Source: Gemmobacter nectariphilus | Lineage (GTDB): Bacteria > Pseudomonadota > Alphaproteobacteria > Rhodobacterales > Rhodobacteraceae | Direction of reading: 5' to 3' | NCBI GenBank assembly: GCA_020721445.1 | Contig: DYMU01000002.1 | Coordinates: forward strand, 1-64,000 | Length of the DNA: 64,000 nt | Part shown: piece after piece, positions 24,929 to 36,513 of the stretch | Numbering within the stretch: the first letter of the stretch is position 1 | Layout of the letters: the number at the start of each line of letters is the position of its first letter | The notes under the pieces: model-generated | What the model saw: only the letters and a program-made list of their open reading frames with translations | Database searches by the model: none | What the model was told of the DNA's origin: nothing | Made by a program: the position numbers and the translations under genes

Positions 24929-25614
24929 TGCTGCTTGCCGCCGGTTTTGGCACCCGGATGGGCGCGCTGACCGCCACCCGGCCCAAACCGCTGATCAAGG
25001 TCGCCGGACGCGCGCTGATCGACCATGCCCTTGCCATCGCTGATGGCGCAGGCATCACGCGGCGGGTGGTGAACCTGCACTATCTGGGTGACCAGTTGGC
25101 CGCGCATCTGGCGGGTGCCGGTGTTGCCCTGTCGTGGGAAAGGGATACGATCCTTGATACCGGCGGCGGCCTGAAGGCGGCGCTGCGTTTGCTGGGCGAC
25201 GGTCCGGTTCTGACGCTGAACACCGATGCGGTCTGGACCGGGGCCAACCCGTTGGTGCAGCTGATGCAGGCGTGGGACGCAGACCGGATGGACCAGCTGT
25301 TCCTGCTGTTGCCCGCCGCACAGGCGCACAGCGCCACCGGGCGGTCGGATTTCGTGATGGATGCAGCGGGCCGCGTCGATTGGGCCAAGGGGCGCGACGG
25401 CTTTCATTATCTGGGGGCGCAGATCATTCATCCGCGTCTTCTGACCGAAACCGAACAGGTGTTTTCATTGCACGCACCTTGGACACGGGCCATGACGGCA
25501 GGCCGCGCTTACGGTGTGCTGCATCAGGGCGAGTGGTGCGATATCGGGCACCCCAGCGGCATCGCGCAGGCCGAAGACATGCTGCGCCAGGCCGGGGAAG
25601 GGCCCGATGTTTGA
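24907..25614 (+). CDS. murU: N-acetylmuramate-1-phosphate uridylyltransferase MurU
   Basis: The ATG at 24907 (MRAPFPLMLLAAGFGTRMG) overlaps amgK by 22 bases and gives 235 residues. The nucleotidyltransferase motif LAAGFGTRMGALTATRPKPLIKV, then DTGGGLKAAL and LNTDAVW (metal-binding Asp) are clear. With AmgK it forms UDP-MurNAc directly from recycled MurNAc, bypassing MurA-targeted synthesis; in Pseudomonas this shunt gives fosfomycin tolerance. It overlaps addB by eight bases. Confidence 0.9.
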   Translation: MRAPFPLMLLAAGFGTRMGALTATRPKPLIKVAGRALIDHALAIADGAGITRRVVNLHYLGDQLAAHLAGAGVALSWERDTILDTGGGLKAALRLLGDGPVLTLNTDAVWTGANPLVQLMQAWDADRMDQLFLLLPAAQAHSATGRSDFVMDAAGRVDWAKGRDGFHYLGAQIIHPRLLTETEQVFSLHAPWTRAMTAGRAYGVLHQGEWCDIGHPSGIAQAEDMLRQAGEGPDV

Positions 25615-28564
25615 CGCGGGCAGCCCGCGCCTGTTTGCCCTGCCGCCGGGGGTGGATTTTCCGCAGGCACTGGTGGCCGGGCTGCGCGCCCGCATGGCCG
25701 GCCAGCCACCCGAGGCGATGGCGCGGGTCACGCTGTATCTGAACACCACACGGATGCGCAGGCGGGTGGTGCAGATCTTTGGCCAGCAGGGCGCGGGCTT
25801 TCTGCCGCGCATCCGGCTTGTCACCGATCTTGGTGCCGATCTGATCGCCCCCGACCTGCCGCCCGCGATTCCCGCCCTGCGGCGCAAGCTGCAACTGACG
25901 GTGTTGATCGGGCGTTTGCTGGACGCAGCCCCTGACCTTGCGCCGCGATCCGCGCTGGCCGATCTGGCCGAAAGCCTGTCGGCGCTGATGTCGGAAATGC
26001 AGGGCGAAGGCGTCGGGCCTGACCGGGTGGCCGGGCTGGACGTGGCAGACCATTCCGAGCATTGGGCGCGGACGCGGGCCTTCCTGACCATCATCGCGCC
26101 GTTTTTCACCGATGCCGAGGAACCCGATGCCGAAGGCCGCCAACGCCGTCTGGCGCTGATGTTGGCCGATCTTTGGGCCAAGGCGCCGCCCTCTGACCCT
26201 GTGATCGTGGCAGGCTCTACCGGGTCGCGCGGCACCACGGCCTTGTTCATGCAGGCGGTGGCGCGGCTGCCGCAGGGCGCGTTGGTACTGCCCGGGTTTG
26301 ATTTTGACATGCCGGGTGTGGTCTGGGACGGGCTGCATGATGCGCTGACATCCGAGGACCACCCGCAATACCGCTTTCGCCGCCTGATGGACCTGACCGG
26401 AACCGCCCCCAGCGACGTGCGCCCGTGGCATGACACGCAGCCCCCCAGCCCGGCGCGCAACCGCGTGCTGTCGCTGGCGTTGCGCCCTGCCCCCGTCACC
26501 GATCAATGGCTGGTCGAAGGGCCAGACCTGCCCGACCTGCCGCAAGCGATGGAGGGGGTGTCGCTGATCGAAGCCCCCTCCCCCCGGAATGAGGCCTTGG
26601 CGATTGCCCTGATCCTACGCGAGGCGGCGGAGGTTGGGCAAACGGCGGCGCTGATTTCGCCCGACCGGGTGCTGACGCGGCAAGTTGCGGCCGCGCTGGA
26701 CCGTTGGGGCATCCGCGCCGATGACAGCGCCGGGCTGCCGTTGACCCAATCGGCACCGGGCCGGTTCTTGCGCCATGTGGTGCGGTTGTTCGGGCAACGG
26801 CTGACGTCGGATGCCTTGCTGACGGTGCTGAAGCATCCGCTGACCGCCTCGGCCATGGACCGGGGCCAGCACTTGCTGCTGACCCGAGACCTTGAGCTGA
26901 CCCTGCGCGAAAAGGGCCCGGCCTTCCCCACCGGCCCCGATCTGATCGCCTGGGCGATGGCGCAGCGCAACGAACACGCCTTGGGCTGGGCCACCGCCCT
27001 TGCCGGGGCGCTGCATGGGTTGGACGCGGCGGGCAGTGCGCCCTTGGCCGACCATCTGGCCCGCACCCGGCTGCTGGCCGAACGGCTGGCGCGCGGCCCG
27101 GCCCCCGAAGGCACCGGCGAGTTGTGGAAGGAAGAACCCGGCATCAAGGCGCGGGACTTCCTGACCGGGCTGGAGGCCGAGGCCCGGCATGCAAGCACGC
27201 TGACCCCGTCCGAGTTTCGCGATCTGTTTGACGGGCTGATCGGGCTGGAACAGGTGCGCGATGCGACCATCGCGCATCCCGGCATCATGATCTGGGGCAC
27301 CATTGAAGCGCGGGTTCAGGGGGCCGATCTGGTGATTTTGGGCGGGCTGAACGATGGCACCTGGCCCGGCCTGCCGCCGCCAGACCCGTGGCTGAACCGC
27401 AAGATGCGGCAGGATGCGGGCCTGTTGCTGCCCGAACGGCGCATTGGCCTTTCGGCGCATGACTTTCAGCAGGCGATCGCCGCTCCGCGCGTGATCCTGT
27501 CGCGCGCCTTGCGCAGCGTGGATGCGGAAACCGTGCCGTCACGCTGGCTGAACCGCCTGACCAACCTGATGGACGGCCTGCCGATGCGCGACGGGCCAGC
27601 GGCCTTGGCGCAGATGCGGGCGCGGGGTGGGGTTTGGCTAGCGCGGGCGGCGGCGATGGACCGGCCCTTGCCAAACCCTGCACCGGATATGCTGCCCGCC
27701 AAACGCCCCTCGCCCCGCCCGCCGCTGGACGCGCGGCCGAAATCGCTGTCGCTGACGCGGATTGAGGTGTTGATCCGCGATCCCTATGCCATCTACGCCG
27801 ACAAGGTGCTGCGCTTGCGGCCGTTGAAACCCCTGCGCCAGATGCCCGATGCGCGCGACCGGGGCACGGTTGTGCATGCCATTCTGGAAAGCTTCGTAAA
27901 GGAAAGACCCGGGCAAGAGGCGCGGCCCGACGCCCACGCCCGGCTGCTGGCCATCACCGAAACCGTGCTGGCCGAACAGGTGCCCTGGCCCGCTGCCCGC
28001 GCGCTGTGGGCGGCGCGAATGGCGCGCGCAGCTGACCATTTCCTGACCGTCGATGCCCGCGACGATGGGGAAACCCTGCTGATCGAAGGGCGCGGCGAAC
28101 TGCTGCTGGACGACCTGGGCTTTACCCTGTTCGGCACCCCCGACCGGATTGACCGGCTGCCCGATGGCCGCCTGCATCTGATCGACTACAAAACCGGATC
28201 GCCACCCACCAAAGAGCAGCAGAAATCCTATGCCAAGCAATTGCATCTGGCGGCGCTGCTGGCCGAAGAAGGCGGCTTCAAGACGCTTGGCCCGCAACAG
28301 GTGGCAAAGATCAGCTATGTCGGCCTTGGGTCAGGGGGCAAGGTGACCGGGGATGAAATTTCCGATGCGGTGATCGAAACGGTGCGCGATGGCTTGCGCA
28401 AGCTGATTGGCAGTTATGCCGTGCGGGCGCAGGGCTATACCTCGCGCCGGGCGGTGTTTTCCGAACGTTTCCCCGGCGATTATGATCACCTTGCGCGGTT
28501 TGGCGAATGGGAAATGACAGATGCGCCCTGCCCCGAAGATGTCGGCCAAGGCGGCAACACATGA
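25607..28564 (+). CDS. addB: Double-strand break repair nuclease subunit AddB
   Basis: ATG 25607 (MFDAGSPRLF) overlaps the murU stop and gives 985 residues. The N-terminal part is a helicase-like domain without an obvious Walker A, as in alphaproteobacterial AddB. The centre has LVILGGLNDGTWPGLPPPDPWLNR. The C-terminus is a RecB-like nuclease domain with HAILESFVKE and the catalytic LHLIDYKTGS. AddAB resects double-strand breaks to Chi-like sites for RecA loading. It overlaps addA as ATGA. Confidence 0.95.
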   Translation: MFDAGSPRLFALPPGVDFPQALVAGLRARMAGQPPEAMARVTLYLNTTRMRRRVVQIFGQQGAGFLPRIRLVTDLGADLIAPDLPPAIPALRRKLQLTVLIGRLLDAAPDLAPRSALADLAESLSALMSEMQGEGVGPDRVAGLDVADHSEHWARTRAFLTIIAPFFTDAEEPDAEGRQRRLALMLADLWAKAPPSDPVIVAGSTGSRGTTALFMQAVARLPQGALVLPGFDFDMPGVVWDGLHDALTSEDHPQYRFRRLMDLTGTAPSDVRPWHDTQPPSPARNRVLSLALRPAPVTDQWLVEGPDLPDLPQAMEGVSLIEAPSPRNEALAIALILREAAEVGQTAALISPDRVLTRQVAAALDRWGIRADDSAGLPLTQSAPGRFLRHVVRLFGQRLTSDALLTVLKHPLTASAMDRGQHLLLTRDLELTLREKGPAFPTGPDLIAWAMAQRNEHALGWATALAGALHGLDAAGSAPLADHLARTRLLAERLARGPAPEGTGELWKEEPGIKARDFLTGLEAEARHASTLTPSEFRDLFDGLIGLEQVRDATIAHPGIMIWGTIEARVQGADLVILGGLNDGTWPGLPPPDPWLNRKMRQDAGLLLPERRIGLSAHDFQQAIAAPRVILSRALRSVDAETVPSRWLNRLTNLMDGLPMRDGPAALAQMRARGGVWLARAAAMDRPLPNPAPDMLPAKRPSPRPPLDARPKSLSLTRIEVLIRDPYAIYADKVLRLRPLKPLRQMPDARDRGTVVHAILESFVKERPGQEARPDAHARLLAITETVLAEQVPWPAARALWAARMARAADHFLTVDARDDGETLLIEGRGELLLDDLGFTLFGTPDRIDRLPDGRLHLIDYKTGSPPTKEQQKSYAKQLHLAALLAEEGGFKTLGPQQVAKISYVGLGSGGKVTGDEISDAVIETVRDGLRKLIGSYAVRAQGYTSRRAVFSERFPGDYDHLARFGEWEMTDAPCPEDVGQGGNT

Positions 28565-31500
28565 CCCATGATGCCAGCCTTGCCCAGATTGCCGCCGCGC
28601 AACCGGCTTTGTCGACATGGCTTTCGGCCAATGCCGGGTCGGGCAAGACGCGGGTTCTGACCGACCGGGTGGCGCGGCTGCTTCTGAACCGGGTGCAGCC
28701 ACAGCACATCTTGTGCCTGACCTATACCAAGGCCGCCGCGACCGAGATGCAGAACCGCCTGTTCCGCCGTCTGGGCGCATGGGCGATGAAGCCCGATGCC
28801 GATCTGCGCGCCGATCTGATGGACCTTGGCGAAGGGGCCGCACTGGACGCCGACCAGTTGGCACTGGCGCGGCAGTTGTTCGCCCGCGCGATTGAAACGC
28901 CGGGCGGTTTGCGTATTCAGACCATCCACAGCTTTTGTGCCACGCTTCTGCGCCGCTATCCGCTTGAGTCGGGCGTGACCCCCGGTTTCAAGGAAATGGA
29001 CGACCGCACGGCAAAGGCGTTGCGCGATGCCATCGTGCAGGACATGGCCGACCGGTTGGCACCCGATGCCGTGGCCGACCTTGCCCGCCACTACACCGCC
29101 GAAGATTTTGACGCGCTGATGGCCGAGATTTGCAGCCGAGCCGATGATTTCGCCGCACCGCTGGACCGGGTGGCGGCCTTGGCACGCTTCGGGCTGGGCC
29201 CTGACACCACGGCCCACAGCATTCTGGACGCGGTGTTTCTGGGCGATGAGACGGATATTCTGGCCGAGCTTGTGGCACGGTTGGCGACCGGCAGCGTCAC
29301 CGACCAGAAAGCCGCAAACCGCCTGTCAGGCCTTGACCCGCTGACCCCGGACCTGCGCAGCTTGCAGGTGTTCGAAGACGTGTTCCTGTTCCAGACCGGT
29401 GCCCGCGCCATGCAGGCCAAGGTTGGCGACTTTCCGACCAAAGACCTGCGCAACGCGCTTGGTCCGCTGCAGGGCCGGCTGGAAAAGCTGATGCTGCGGG
29501 TCGAGTCGGCACGGGCGGCGCGCATCGGGCTGATGGCCGCCGAAAAGACGCTGGCCCTGCACGGCTTTGCCCGGGTGTTCCTGCGGCTATATGCGGGCCG
29601 CAAGGCGCAGTTCGGCTATCTGGATTTTGACGATCTGATCCGCAAGGCGGGGTTGTTGCTGAACGATCCCGGACTTGCGGCCTGGGTTCTGTTCCGGCTG
29701 GATGGCGGCATTGATCATATTCTGGTGGATGAGGCGCAAGACACCTCTCCGGCGCAATGGGCGGTGATCGAAAAGCTGACGGCCGAGTTTACGGCAGGCC
29801 AAAGCGCCAGTGACAAGCTGCGCACGCTGTTCGTGGTGGGTGACAAGAAGCAGTCGATCTATTCGTTTCAGGGCGCTGACCTTTCGGCCTTTGATGCCAA
29901 GCGCCACGATTTTTCCCGCAAGTTCGAGGCGGTTGGCCAGCCGATGCAGGACCGGACGCTGGACTATTCCTTCCGGTCATCGCGCGCCGTGCTGGATGTG
30001 GTGGACGCCACCTTTGGCAGCGCCTTTCCCGCCGCTTTGGGCGACCCGCCGCGCCACCTTGCGTTCTTTGACGGTTTGCCGGGGCGGGTGGATTTGTGGC
30101 CCCTGATCCCCAAATCGGGCAGCACCCAGGATCAGGATGGCTGGGACCCGGTTGACCTGATGTCGGACAGTCACGAACGTGTGGAACTGGCCCGCATGAT
30201 CGCCGCCGAGATCAGGGCGATGATCGACAGCGGGGTGCAAATCCCGATCTCGGCCAGCGAAAGCCGCGCCATGCAGGCGGGCGATGTGCTGATCCTGGTG
30301 CAAACGCGGGGCACGCTGTTTGAGCAGATCATCCGCGCCTGCAAGCAGGAAGGCCTTCCCATCGCCGGGGCAGACCGGCTGAAACTGGGAGAGGAGCTGG
30401 CGGTCAAGGATCTGACCGCACTTCTGGCGTTTCTGGCCACACCCGAAGACAGCCTTTCCTTGGCCGCCGCGTTGCGCTCACCGCTGTTCAGCTGGTCCGA
30501 AGACCGGCTGTATCGGCTGGCCCACGGTCGCAAAGAGCATTTGTGGGAGGCGCTGCGCAACGCCGATGAGCCAGACACGCTGGCCATTCTGCACGACCTG
30601 CGCAACCAGACCGATTTCCAGCGCCCCTACGAAATCCTTGACCGCATGCTGACCCGCCACAAGGGCCGTGAACGCCTGCTGACCCGGTTGGGGCCCGAGG
30701 CCGAGGATGGCATCGACGAATTGCTTAATCAGGCGCTGGCCTATGAACAAACCGATGTGCCCAGCCTGACCGGCTTTCTGATCTGGCTGGAAAGCGATGT
30801 GGTCGAGGTGAAGCGGCAGTTGGACAGCGGCGGGTCAAGCATCCGGGTGATGACGGTGCATGGCGCCAAGGGGCTGGAGGCACCCATCGTCATCCTGCCC
30901 GACACCGCCGACCGCAGCCCGCGCGACCGGGCCGAGATTTACAAGCTGGAAGATGGCTTGCCGGTATGGAGGACTGCATCCGAACAAAGCCCCCCCGACA
31001 TCGCCCTTGCCCGCGCCCGGCGCCAGGTGAAGTCGGGCGAGGAAAACCTGCGACTGCTGTATGTGGCGCTGACGCGGGCGCGCTGCTGGCTGATCATCGC
31101 AGGCGCGGGCGAGGCCAAGGTGACATCGGGCAAAGGCGCAAAACCGCGCGAGGATTGGGCGTGGTATCGGCAGGTAGAGGCCGGGTTGGCAGCACTTGGG
31201 GCGCAACCTGTGCAGGACGGGCGGTCGCGGCACACCTTTGGCGTCTGGCCGGAAAATCGCCTGTCTGACCACGCGATTGTGCCGCCTGTGGCGCTGCCCG
31301 ACTGGACCCGCCAGCCTGCACCAGAAGCGCCCCGCGACCTTGGGCCGATCAGCCCGTCAGATCTTGGCGGTGCCAAGGCCCTGCCCGGTGAAGGCGACCC
31401 GGTCGAGGTGGCGCTGGCCCGCGGCACCGCCCTTCACCGGCTGTTGGAACATTTGCCCGCCACCGACCCCGCCAACTGGCCCGCGCTGGCCCGTGCTGTC

Positions 31501-31899
31501 ACGCCCGATGGCATCGACGCCGGCGCACTGCTGGCCGAGGCAGCCGGGGTGCTGGCCGCGCCAGACCTTGCCGTGCTGTTTGCGCCCGGATCGCTGGCCG
31601 AAGTGTCGGTGACTGCCACGCTGAACGGGCGCCAGATCGAAGGCACGCTGGACCGGGTGATTGTTACGGCCGATCGGGTGCTGGCGGTGGATTTCAAGAC
31701 CAACCGTATGGTGCCCGACCGGCCCGATCAGGTGCCCGAGGGCATCTTGCGGCAGATGGGGGCCTATGCGCATGCCTTGGCGCAAATCTACCCGGACCGG
31801 CGGATTGAAACGGCGATCTTGTGGACGGTAACGCCGAATTTGATGCCGCTACATCCCGATATGGTGACTGCGGCACTGGCACGCGCCACCATAGCTTGA
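28561..31899 (+). CDS. addA: Double-strand break repair helicase-nuclease subunit AddA
   Basis: ATG 28561 gives 1,112 residues. Superfamily 1 helicase motifs are clear: Walker [12 protein letters not shown] near the N-terminus, [30 protein letters not shown], and [19 protein letters not shown]. The C-terminal PD-(D/E)xK nuclease has [12 protein letters not shown]. It is the motor of the AddAB complex. Its start overlaps the addB stop, ensuring balanced synthesis. Confidence 0.97.
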   Translation: MTHDASLAQIAAAQPALSTWLSANAGSGKTRVLTDRVARLLLNRVQPQHILCLTYTKAAATEMQNRLFRRLGAWAMKPDADLRADLMDLGEGAALDADQLALARQLFARAIETPGGLRIQTIHSFCATLLRRYPLESGVTPGFKEMDDRTAKALRDAIVQDMADRLAPDAVADLARHYTAEDFDALMAEICSRADDFAAPLDRVAALARFGLGPDTTAHSILDAVFLGDETDILAELVARLATGSVTDQKAANRLSGLDPLTPDLRSLQVFEDVFLFQTGARAMQAKVGDFPTKDLRNALGPLQGRLEKLMLRVESARAARIGLMAAEKTLALHGFARVFLRLYAGRKAQFGYLDFDDLIRKAGLLLNDPGLAAWVLFRLDGGIDHILVDEAQDTSPAQWAVIEKLTAEFTAGQSASDKLRTLFVVGDKKQSIYSFQGADLSAFDAKRHDFSRKFEAVGQPMQDRTLDYSFRSSRAVLDVVDATFGSAFPAALGDPPRHLAFFDGLPGRVDLWPLIPKSGSTQDQDGWDPVDLMSDSHERVELARMIAAEIRAMIDSGVQIPISASESRAMQAGDVLILVQTRGTLFEQIIRACKQEGLPIAGADRLKLGEELAVKDLTALLAFLATPEDSLSLAAALRSPLFSWSEDRLYRLAHGRKEHLWEALRNADEPDTLAILHDLRNQTDFQRPYEILDRMLTRHKGRERLLTRLGPEAEDGIDELLNQALAYEQTDVPSLTGFLIWLESDVVEVKRQLDSGGSSIRVMTVHGAKGLEAPIVILPDTADRSPRDRAEIYKLEDGLPVWRTASEQSPPDIALARARRQVKSGEENLRLLYVALTRARCWLIIAGAGEAKVTSGKGAKPREDWAWYRQVEAGLAALGAQPVQDGRSRHTFGVWPENRLSDHAIVPPVALPDWTRQPAPEAPRDLGPISPSDLGGAKALPGEGDPVEVALARGTALHRLLEHLPATDPANWPALARAVTPDGIDAGALLAEAAGVLAAPDLAVLFAPGSLAEVSVTATLNGRQIEGTLDRVIVTADRVLAVDFKTNRMVPDRPDQVPEGILRQMGAYAHALAQIYPDRRIETAILWTVTPNLMPLHPDMVTAALARATIA

Positions 31900-31958
31900 C
31901 GTTTCCCACAGCTCTCCTTAGCTTTGGAGGTGATAAATTCCTTTCAGGAGATATGAAC

Positions 31959-32285
31959 ATGGGCGCTGCGACAATCGCCGTAACCGACGCCACCTTCGAT
32001 GCCGAGGTCCGCAAATCGGACATTCCGGTCGTGGTGGATTTCTGGGCCGAATGGTGCGGGCCCTGCCGTCAGATCGGCCCGGCCTTGGAAGAACTGGCCG
32101 TTGAATACGCCGGCAAGGTCAAGATCGTGAAGGTCAACGTCGACGACAACCCCGACAGCCCGGCCATGCTGGGCGTGCGCGGCATTCCGGCGCTGTTCAT
32201 GTTCAAGGACGGTCAGGTTGTATCGAACAAGGTGGGTGCCGCGCCGAAGGCCGCCCTTGCAACCTGGATTCAATCCGCGATCTGA
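31959..32285 (+). CDS. trxA: Thioredoxin
   Basis: ATG 31959 lies eight bases after AGGAG (31946-31950); the ATG at 31953 is too close to it. The 108-residue product has [23 protein letters not shown] with the WCGPC redox site, the cis-Pro [11 protein letters not shown] and a conserved C-terminal helix. It follows addA by about 60 bases and is followed by a terminator. Confidence 0.97.
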   Translation: MGAATIAVTDATFDAEVRKSDIPVVVDFWAEWCGPCRQIGPALEELAVEYAGKVKIVKVNVDDNPDSPAMLGVRGIPALFMFKDGQVVSNKVGAAPKAALATWIQSAI

Positions 32286-32303
32286 TTATGTCGCAGATGG
32301 CAC

Positions 32304-32336
32304 AAGGGGCGGTCCATTGGGCCGCCCTTTTGTTTT
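32304..32336 (+). terminator. Rho-independent terminator after trxA
   Basis: GGGCGG and CCGCCC form the core of a stem around 32308-32327 with flanking AAGG/CTTTT pairs, followed by TTTTGTTTT. It is about 20 bases past the trxA stop. Confidence 0.8.
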
Positions 32337-32381
32337 GCATGCACAGCCGCCATATTGGGGCAAAGCGGCGGGAGGGGTTTC

Positions 32382-32942
32382 ATGGCTGACGACAGGTTTC
32401 CGGGTTGGCACGGCACCACCATTCTGGCGGTTCGGCGCGGTGGTGAGGTGGTGGTGGCCGGTGACGGCCAGGTGTCACTGGGCCAGACCGTGATCAAGGG
32501 CACCGCCCGCAAGGTGCGCCGCCTGTCGCCCGGCGGGCATGACGTGGTCTGCGGCTTTGCCGGGTCCACCGCAGATGCCTTTACCCTGCTGGAGCGGCTG
32601 GAGAAAAAGCTTGAGGCAGCGCCCGGCCAGCTTGGCCGAGCCTGCGTTGATCTGGCCAAGGACTGGCGCATGGACAAATACCTGCGCAACCTTGAGGCCA
32701 TGCTGATCGTGACCGATGGCAGCGATCTTTACGTCATCACCGGCGCGGGCGACGTGCTGGAACCGGAACACGACATCGCCGCCATCGGGTCGGGCGGCAA
32801 CTTCGCCCTTGCCGCCGCGCGCGGGCTGATGGAAACCGACCTGCCCGCCGAAGACGTGGCCCGCCGCGCCATGGCGATTGCCGCCGACATCTGCGTTTAT
32901 ACCAACGGAAACCTGACGGTGGAACGGATCAGCGCGACATGA
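32382..32942 (+). CDS. hslV: ATP-dependent protease proteolytic subunit HslV
   Basis: ATG 32382, with GGAGGGG just upstream, gives 186 residues. After a propeptide [11 protein letters not shown] comes [10 protein letters not shown], whose first Thr becomes the catalytic N-terminal nucleophile. [11 protein letters not shown] and [16 protein letters not shown] follow. HslV forms the ClpQ peptidase core with HslU ATPase. A membrane-protein gene lies between hslV and hslU, with ATGA overlaps on each side. Confidence 0.96.
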   Translation: MADDRFPGWHGTTILAVRRGGEVVVAGDGQVSLGQTVIKGTARKVRRLSPGGHDVVCGFAGSTADAFTLLERLEKKLEAAPGQLGRACVDLAKDWRMDKYLRNLEAMLIVTDGSDLYVITGAGDVLEPEHDIAAIGSGGNFALAAARGLMETDLPAEDVARRAMAIAADICVYTNGNLTVERISAT

Positions 32943-33994
32943 TCACGCCCCATGACCTTCGCGCCGCCGTTCAGCGCGGGCTGATTACCGAGGCGCAGGC
33001 GGCGGGGTTGACCGGCCTTGCCGAGGCACGGCGGCAGGCGGTGGCCGGGGTCGAGCCCGGGGAAGAGCCGTTTGTGCTGTTCAAAGGCTTCAACGAGATC
33101 TTCATCGTCATCGGCCTGACCATCCTGTTCACAGGCTGGGTCGGTATTGCCGCGCTGATGGGGGCCGAAGTGTTTGCGCCCGGTGGCTTGGACACGGTTC
33201 TGGTGGCACTGGCGACGCTGGCCGGATTGGCGGCGGCGCAGCGTTATTTCACCATCACCCGCAGGATGATTGCGCCATCTATCGCGCTGGCGATCATGTC
33301 GGCACTGACGGCTTTGGTGCTTGGCTGGGCTTTGGCCGATCTGGCGGGACTGCGCGATCTGGCCGCTTCGGCGGTGTCGTCTGCCGTGGTGGCGGCGGTG
33401 ATCGTGCTGCATTACCGGACCTTCCGGGTGCCGTTTGATGCGGCGATCATTGCCACGGCGCTGTTTTCAGCCATTTGGGCGGTGCTGGCGGGGCGGGGGA
33501 TCTTGCCCAGCGATGGCACGGGGCTTTTGCATCTGTCGGGCAGGGGGTCGCTCGCGGTGTTGTCGCTGCTGTTCGGGCTGGTGACCTTTGCCATGGCAAT
33601 GCGGTTTGACATGTCAGACCCGCTGCGGGTGTCTACCCGCAGCACCACCGGGTTTTGGCTGCATGTCACCGCGGCCCCGGCGATTGTGAACACCATTGCC
33701 ATAAATCTTCTGGGCAAGGGGCAGGGCGGCGAATTGTTGCTGTTTGCCTTTCTGCTGGCCATTGCCTGCGTCGCCTTGGTGATTGACCGGCGATCATTTC
33801 TGGTGTCGGGCGCGGGCTATGCGGTCTGGCTGATCTTTGCCTTGTTTGACGGGTCGGCCCTGACGATCCTGTTTCTTGGTCTTGGCCTTGTATTCCTTGG
33901 GGCGCAGTGGGACCGTCTGCGCTCTGCCTTGATGCGGGCCTTGCCTGATTTTCCCGGCAAGGACCGCCTTCCCCCCTATGGGAGCACAGCATGA
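32939..33994 (+). CDS. Polytopic membrane protein inserted between hslV and hslU
   Basis: The 351-residue product starts with a soluble helical stretch (about 1-50, [18 protein letters not shown]) and has about 10 hydrophobic segments from residue 55 onward. The C-terminus [14 protein letters not shown] is soluble. The N-terminal helix followed by many short membrane spans recalls DUF2157-type proteins, but I am not certain of the family. It overlaps hslV and hslU by four bases each, so it is translated with the protease. No direct role with HslUV is known to me. Confidence 0.75.
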   Translation: MITPHDLRAAVQRGLITEAQAAGLTGLAEARRQAVAGVEPGEEPFVLFKGFNEIFIVIGLTILFTGWVGIAALMGAEVFAPGGLDTVLVALATLAGLAAAQRYFTITRRMIAPSIALAIMSALTALVLGWALADLAGLRDLAASAVSSAVVAAVIVLHYRTFRVPFDAAIIATALFSAIWAVLAGRGILPSDGTGLLHLSGRGSLAVLSLLFGLVTFAMAMRFDMSDPLRVSTRSTTGFWLHVTAAPAIVNTIAINLLGKGQGGELLLFAFLLAIACVALVIDRRSFLVSGAGYAVWLIFALFDGSALTILFLGLGLVFLGAQWDRLRSALMRALPDFPGKDRLPPYGSTA

Positions 33995-35286
33995 CTGACC
34001 TGACCCCCCGCGAAATCGTGTCGGAACTTGACCGATTCATCATTGGCCAGAACGACGCCAAGCGCGCCGTGGCCGTGGCCCTGCGCAACCGCTGGCGGCG
34101 CAAGCAACTGGCCGATGATCTGCGCGATGAGGTGTATCCGAAGAACATCCTGATGATCGGGCCGACCGGCGTGGGCAAGACCGAAATCAGCCGCCGTCTG
34201 GCCAAGCTGGCAAAGGCGCCATTCCTGAAGGTCGAGGCGACGAAGTTCACCGAGGTGGGCTATGTCGGCCGCGATGTCGACAGCATCATCCGCGATCTGG
34301 TGGATGCCGCGATGGTCGATACCCGCGCCCGGATGCGCGAAGACGTGAAGGCGCGCGCGCAACAGGCGGCCGAGGACCGGGTGATTGAGGCGCTGGCCGG
34401 CAAGGATGCACGCGAGCAGACCCGCGAGCTGTTCCGTGGCAAGCTGCGCCGGGGTGAGCTGGACGCTACGGTGATTGAACTGGAGCTGGTCGACAGCTCT
34501 GGCCCGATGCCGATGATGGGCATGCCGGGGATGGAAACCCAGATGCAGGGGCTGCAAGACCTGTTCAAGGCGTTTGGCACCCGCACCGTGCGCAAGAAGG
34601 TGACGGTGGCCGACAGCTATGACCTGCTGATCGGGCAAGAAGCCGACAAGCTGCTGGATGATGAGGCGGTGAAGGCCACCGCGCTGGAGGCGGTGCAGGA
34701 AAACGGCATCGTGTTTCTGGACGAGATCGACAAGATCTGCGCGCGCAGCGATGCGCGTGGCGCCGATGTCAGTCGCGAAGGCGTACAGCGCGACCTGCTG
34801 CCGCTGATCGAGGGCACGACCGTTTCCACCAAATACGGGCCGATCAAGACCGACCATATCCTGTTCATCGCCAGCGGCGCCTTCCATATTGCCAAGCCGT
34901 CAGACCTGCTGCCGGAATTGCAGGGCCGCTTGCCGATACGGGTCGAGTTGAAACCGCTGACCGAGGGCGATTTCGTGCGCATCCTGACCGAAACCGACAA
35001 TGCGCTGACCCTGCAATATTCCGCGTTGATGGCCACCGAACAGGTCACGGTGACCTTTACCACCGATGGCATTGCCGCCTTGGCGCGCATCGCGGCTGAT
35101 GTGAACCGATCCGTTGAAAACATCGGTGCGCGGCGGCTGTATACCATTCTTGAACGGGTGTTCGAGGAGCTGAGCTTTACCGCGCCCGACAGGTCCGGCC
35201 AGTCGGTCACGGTGGACGCCGATTTCGTCGAGGCTAACGTAGGGGCACTGGCCCGCTCGGCCGATCTGTCGCGCTACGTTCTTTAG
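33991..35286 (+). CDS. hslU: HslUV protease ATPase subunit HslU
   Basis: The 431-residue AAA+ unfoldase begins [20 protein letters not shown] and has Walker [19 protein letters not shown], the pore-loop region [12 protein letters not shown], Walker [12 protein letters not shown], sensor region [15 protein letters not shown] and the C-terminal LSRYVL that inserts into HslV. It acts in the cytoplasm under heat stress. ATG 33991 overlaps the upstream membrane-protein gene. Confidence 0.97.
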   Translation: MTDLTPREIVSELDRFIIGQNDAKRAVAVALRNRWRRKQLADDLRDEVYPKNILMIGPTGVGKTEISRRLAKLAKAPFLKVEATKFTEVGYVGRDVDSIIRDLVDAAMVDTRARMREDVKARAQQAAEDRVIEALAGKDAREQTRELFRGKLRRGELDATVIELELVDSSGPMPMMGMPGMETQMQGLQDLFKAFGTRTVRKKVTVADSYDLLIGQEADKLLDDEAVKATALEAVQENGIVFLDEIDKICARSDARGADVSREGVQRDLLPLIEGTTVSTKYGPIKTDHILFIASGAFHIAKPSDLLPELQGRLPIRVELKPLTEGDFVRILTETDNALTLQYSALMATEQVTVTFTTDGIAALARIAADVNRSVENIGARRLYTILERVFEELSFTAPDRSGQSVTVDADFVEANVGALARSADLSRYVL

Positions 35287-35393
35287 GGTGGTTCGGCACT
35301 GAAATGCCTTTGTGTCTGGCAGGCCGCTTGACGAGCGCCGCCTAAGCCGCAAAAGCTGTCGGCATTTGCCAGAGTGGGGTTCTTGTTTTGCGT

Positions 35394-36500
35394 GTGTCAA
35401 AACTGCTGCTGATGCTTGCACTGGGCGTTCTGGCGGCTTGCACCCAACGCGGGCGGCTGACCCTTGCACCCGAGGCCCACAGCATCGGGGCGCAGCGCGA
35501 GGTGTTTGTCGGGTCCACCCGTGGACTGGATGACGCTGGAAACTATGACGGGTCGCGGGTAGAGGCGGTCAGTTTCGGGCGCTATGACATCTCGATCCCG
35601 CCCGACCGGCAACCGGGTGAAATTGCCTGGCCACCCCGATCGGGCAAGATTGACCCCAAGACCCAGTTCCTGACCACCTCTGCCACGCGCTATCCGTCCG
35701 ACAAGCAGTTTCGCAGCGCTTTGGCGTCGGACCTGCGCCTGCACGACGATGAGGCGGTGATCTTTGTGCATGGCTTCAACAACACCTTTTCTGAAGGCGT
35801 CTATCGCATCGCCCAGATGTCGTATGATCTGGGTCTGCCCGGGTCTGTGGTGCATTATTCCTGGCCCTCAGCAGCGCAACCGCTTGGCTATGTCTATGAC
35901 CGCGACTCGGCGCTGTTCGCGCGCGATGGGTTGGAGCGCCTGCTGCTTGAGGTGGAGGCGGCAGGTGCCAGACGGGTGGTGCTGGTGGCGCATTCCATGG
36001 GCAGCGCGCTGGTAATGGAAACCCTGCGCCAGATTGCCATTCGCGGCGAAAGCCGGGTTCTGGCGCGTATCGGCGGAGTGGTTCTGATCTCGCCCGATAT
36101 CGACGTGGATGTGTTCCGCGCACAGGCCCTTGCCATCCCGCGATTGCCACAACCGTTCATCGTGTTTTCGTCCGAGCGCGACAGGGTCCTGCGCCTGTCC
36201 GCCACCCTGACCGGGCAACGCGACAGGCTTGGAACGCTGGTTGATGTCTCCAAGGTCAGCGATTTGCCGATCACCTTTCTGGACACGGCGGCCTACAGCA
36301 GCGGGGCGGGGCATTTCAATCTGGGGGATTCGCCCAGTTTGCTGCGCCTGCTGGACGGGATCTTGTCGGTCGATGCCGCATTTGACACTGATCGCACGGC
36401 CCGCACCGGACTGTTGCCGGGGGTGGTCTTGACGGTTCAAAGCGCGACGCGGATAGTTCTAAGCCCGGTTGTCGCCATCAGCAACGAGTTGCAACGGTAA
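35394..36500 (+). CDS. Alpha/beta-hydrolase lipoprotein (DUF900 type)
   Basis: GTG 35394 gives 368 residues starting MSKLLLMLALGVLAAC, a lipoprotein signal with lipobox LAAC (Cys16); TTG 35388 is a possible alternative. The domain contains FVHGFNNTFSEGVYR and the nucleophile elbow VLVAHSMGSALV (G-x-S-x-G type). A catalytic Asp is likely in ISPDIDVD and the His in GAGHFNLG. DUF900 hydrolases are secreted or membrane-tethered esterases of unknown substrate. It is monocistronic and converges with the Smr gene. Confidence 0.82.
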   Translation: MSKLLLMLALGVLAACTQRGRLTLAPEAHSIGAQREVFVGSTRGLDDAGNYDGSRVEAVSFGRYDISIPPDRQPGEIAWPPRSGKIDPKTQFLTTSATRYPSDKQFRSALASDLRLHDDEAVIFVHGFNNTFSEGVYRIAQMSYDLGLPGSVVHYSWPSAAQPLGYVYDRDSALFARDGLERLLLEVEAAGARRVVLVAHSMGSALVMETLRQIAIRGESRVLARIGGVVLISPDIDVDVFRAQALAIPRLPQPFIVFSSERDRVLRLSATLTGQRDRLGTLVDVSKVSDLPITFLDTAAYSSGAGHFNLGDSPSLLRLLDGILSVDAAFDTDRTARTGLLPGVVLTVQSATRIVLSPVVAISNELQR

Positions 36501-36513
36501 AACTGCGTCAGGT

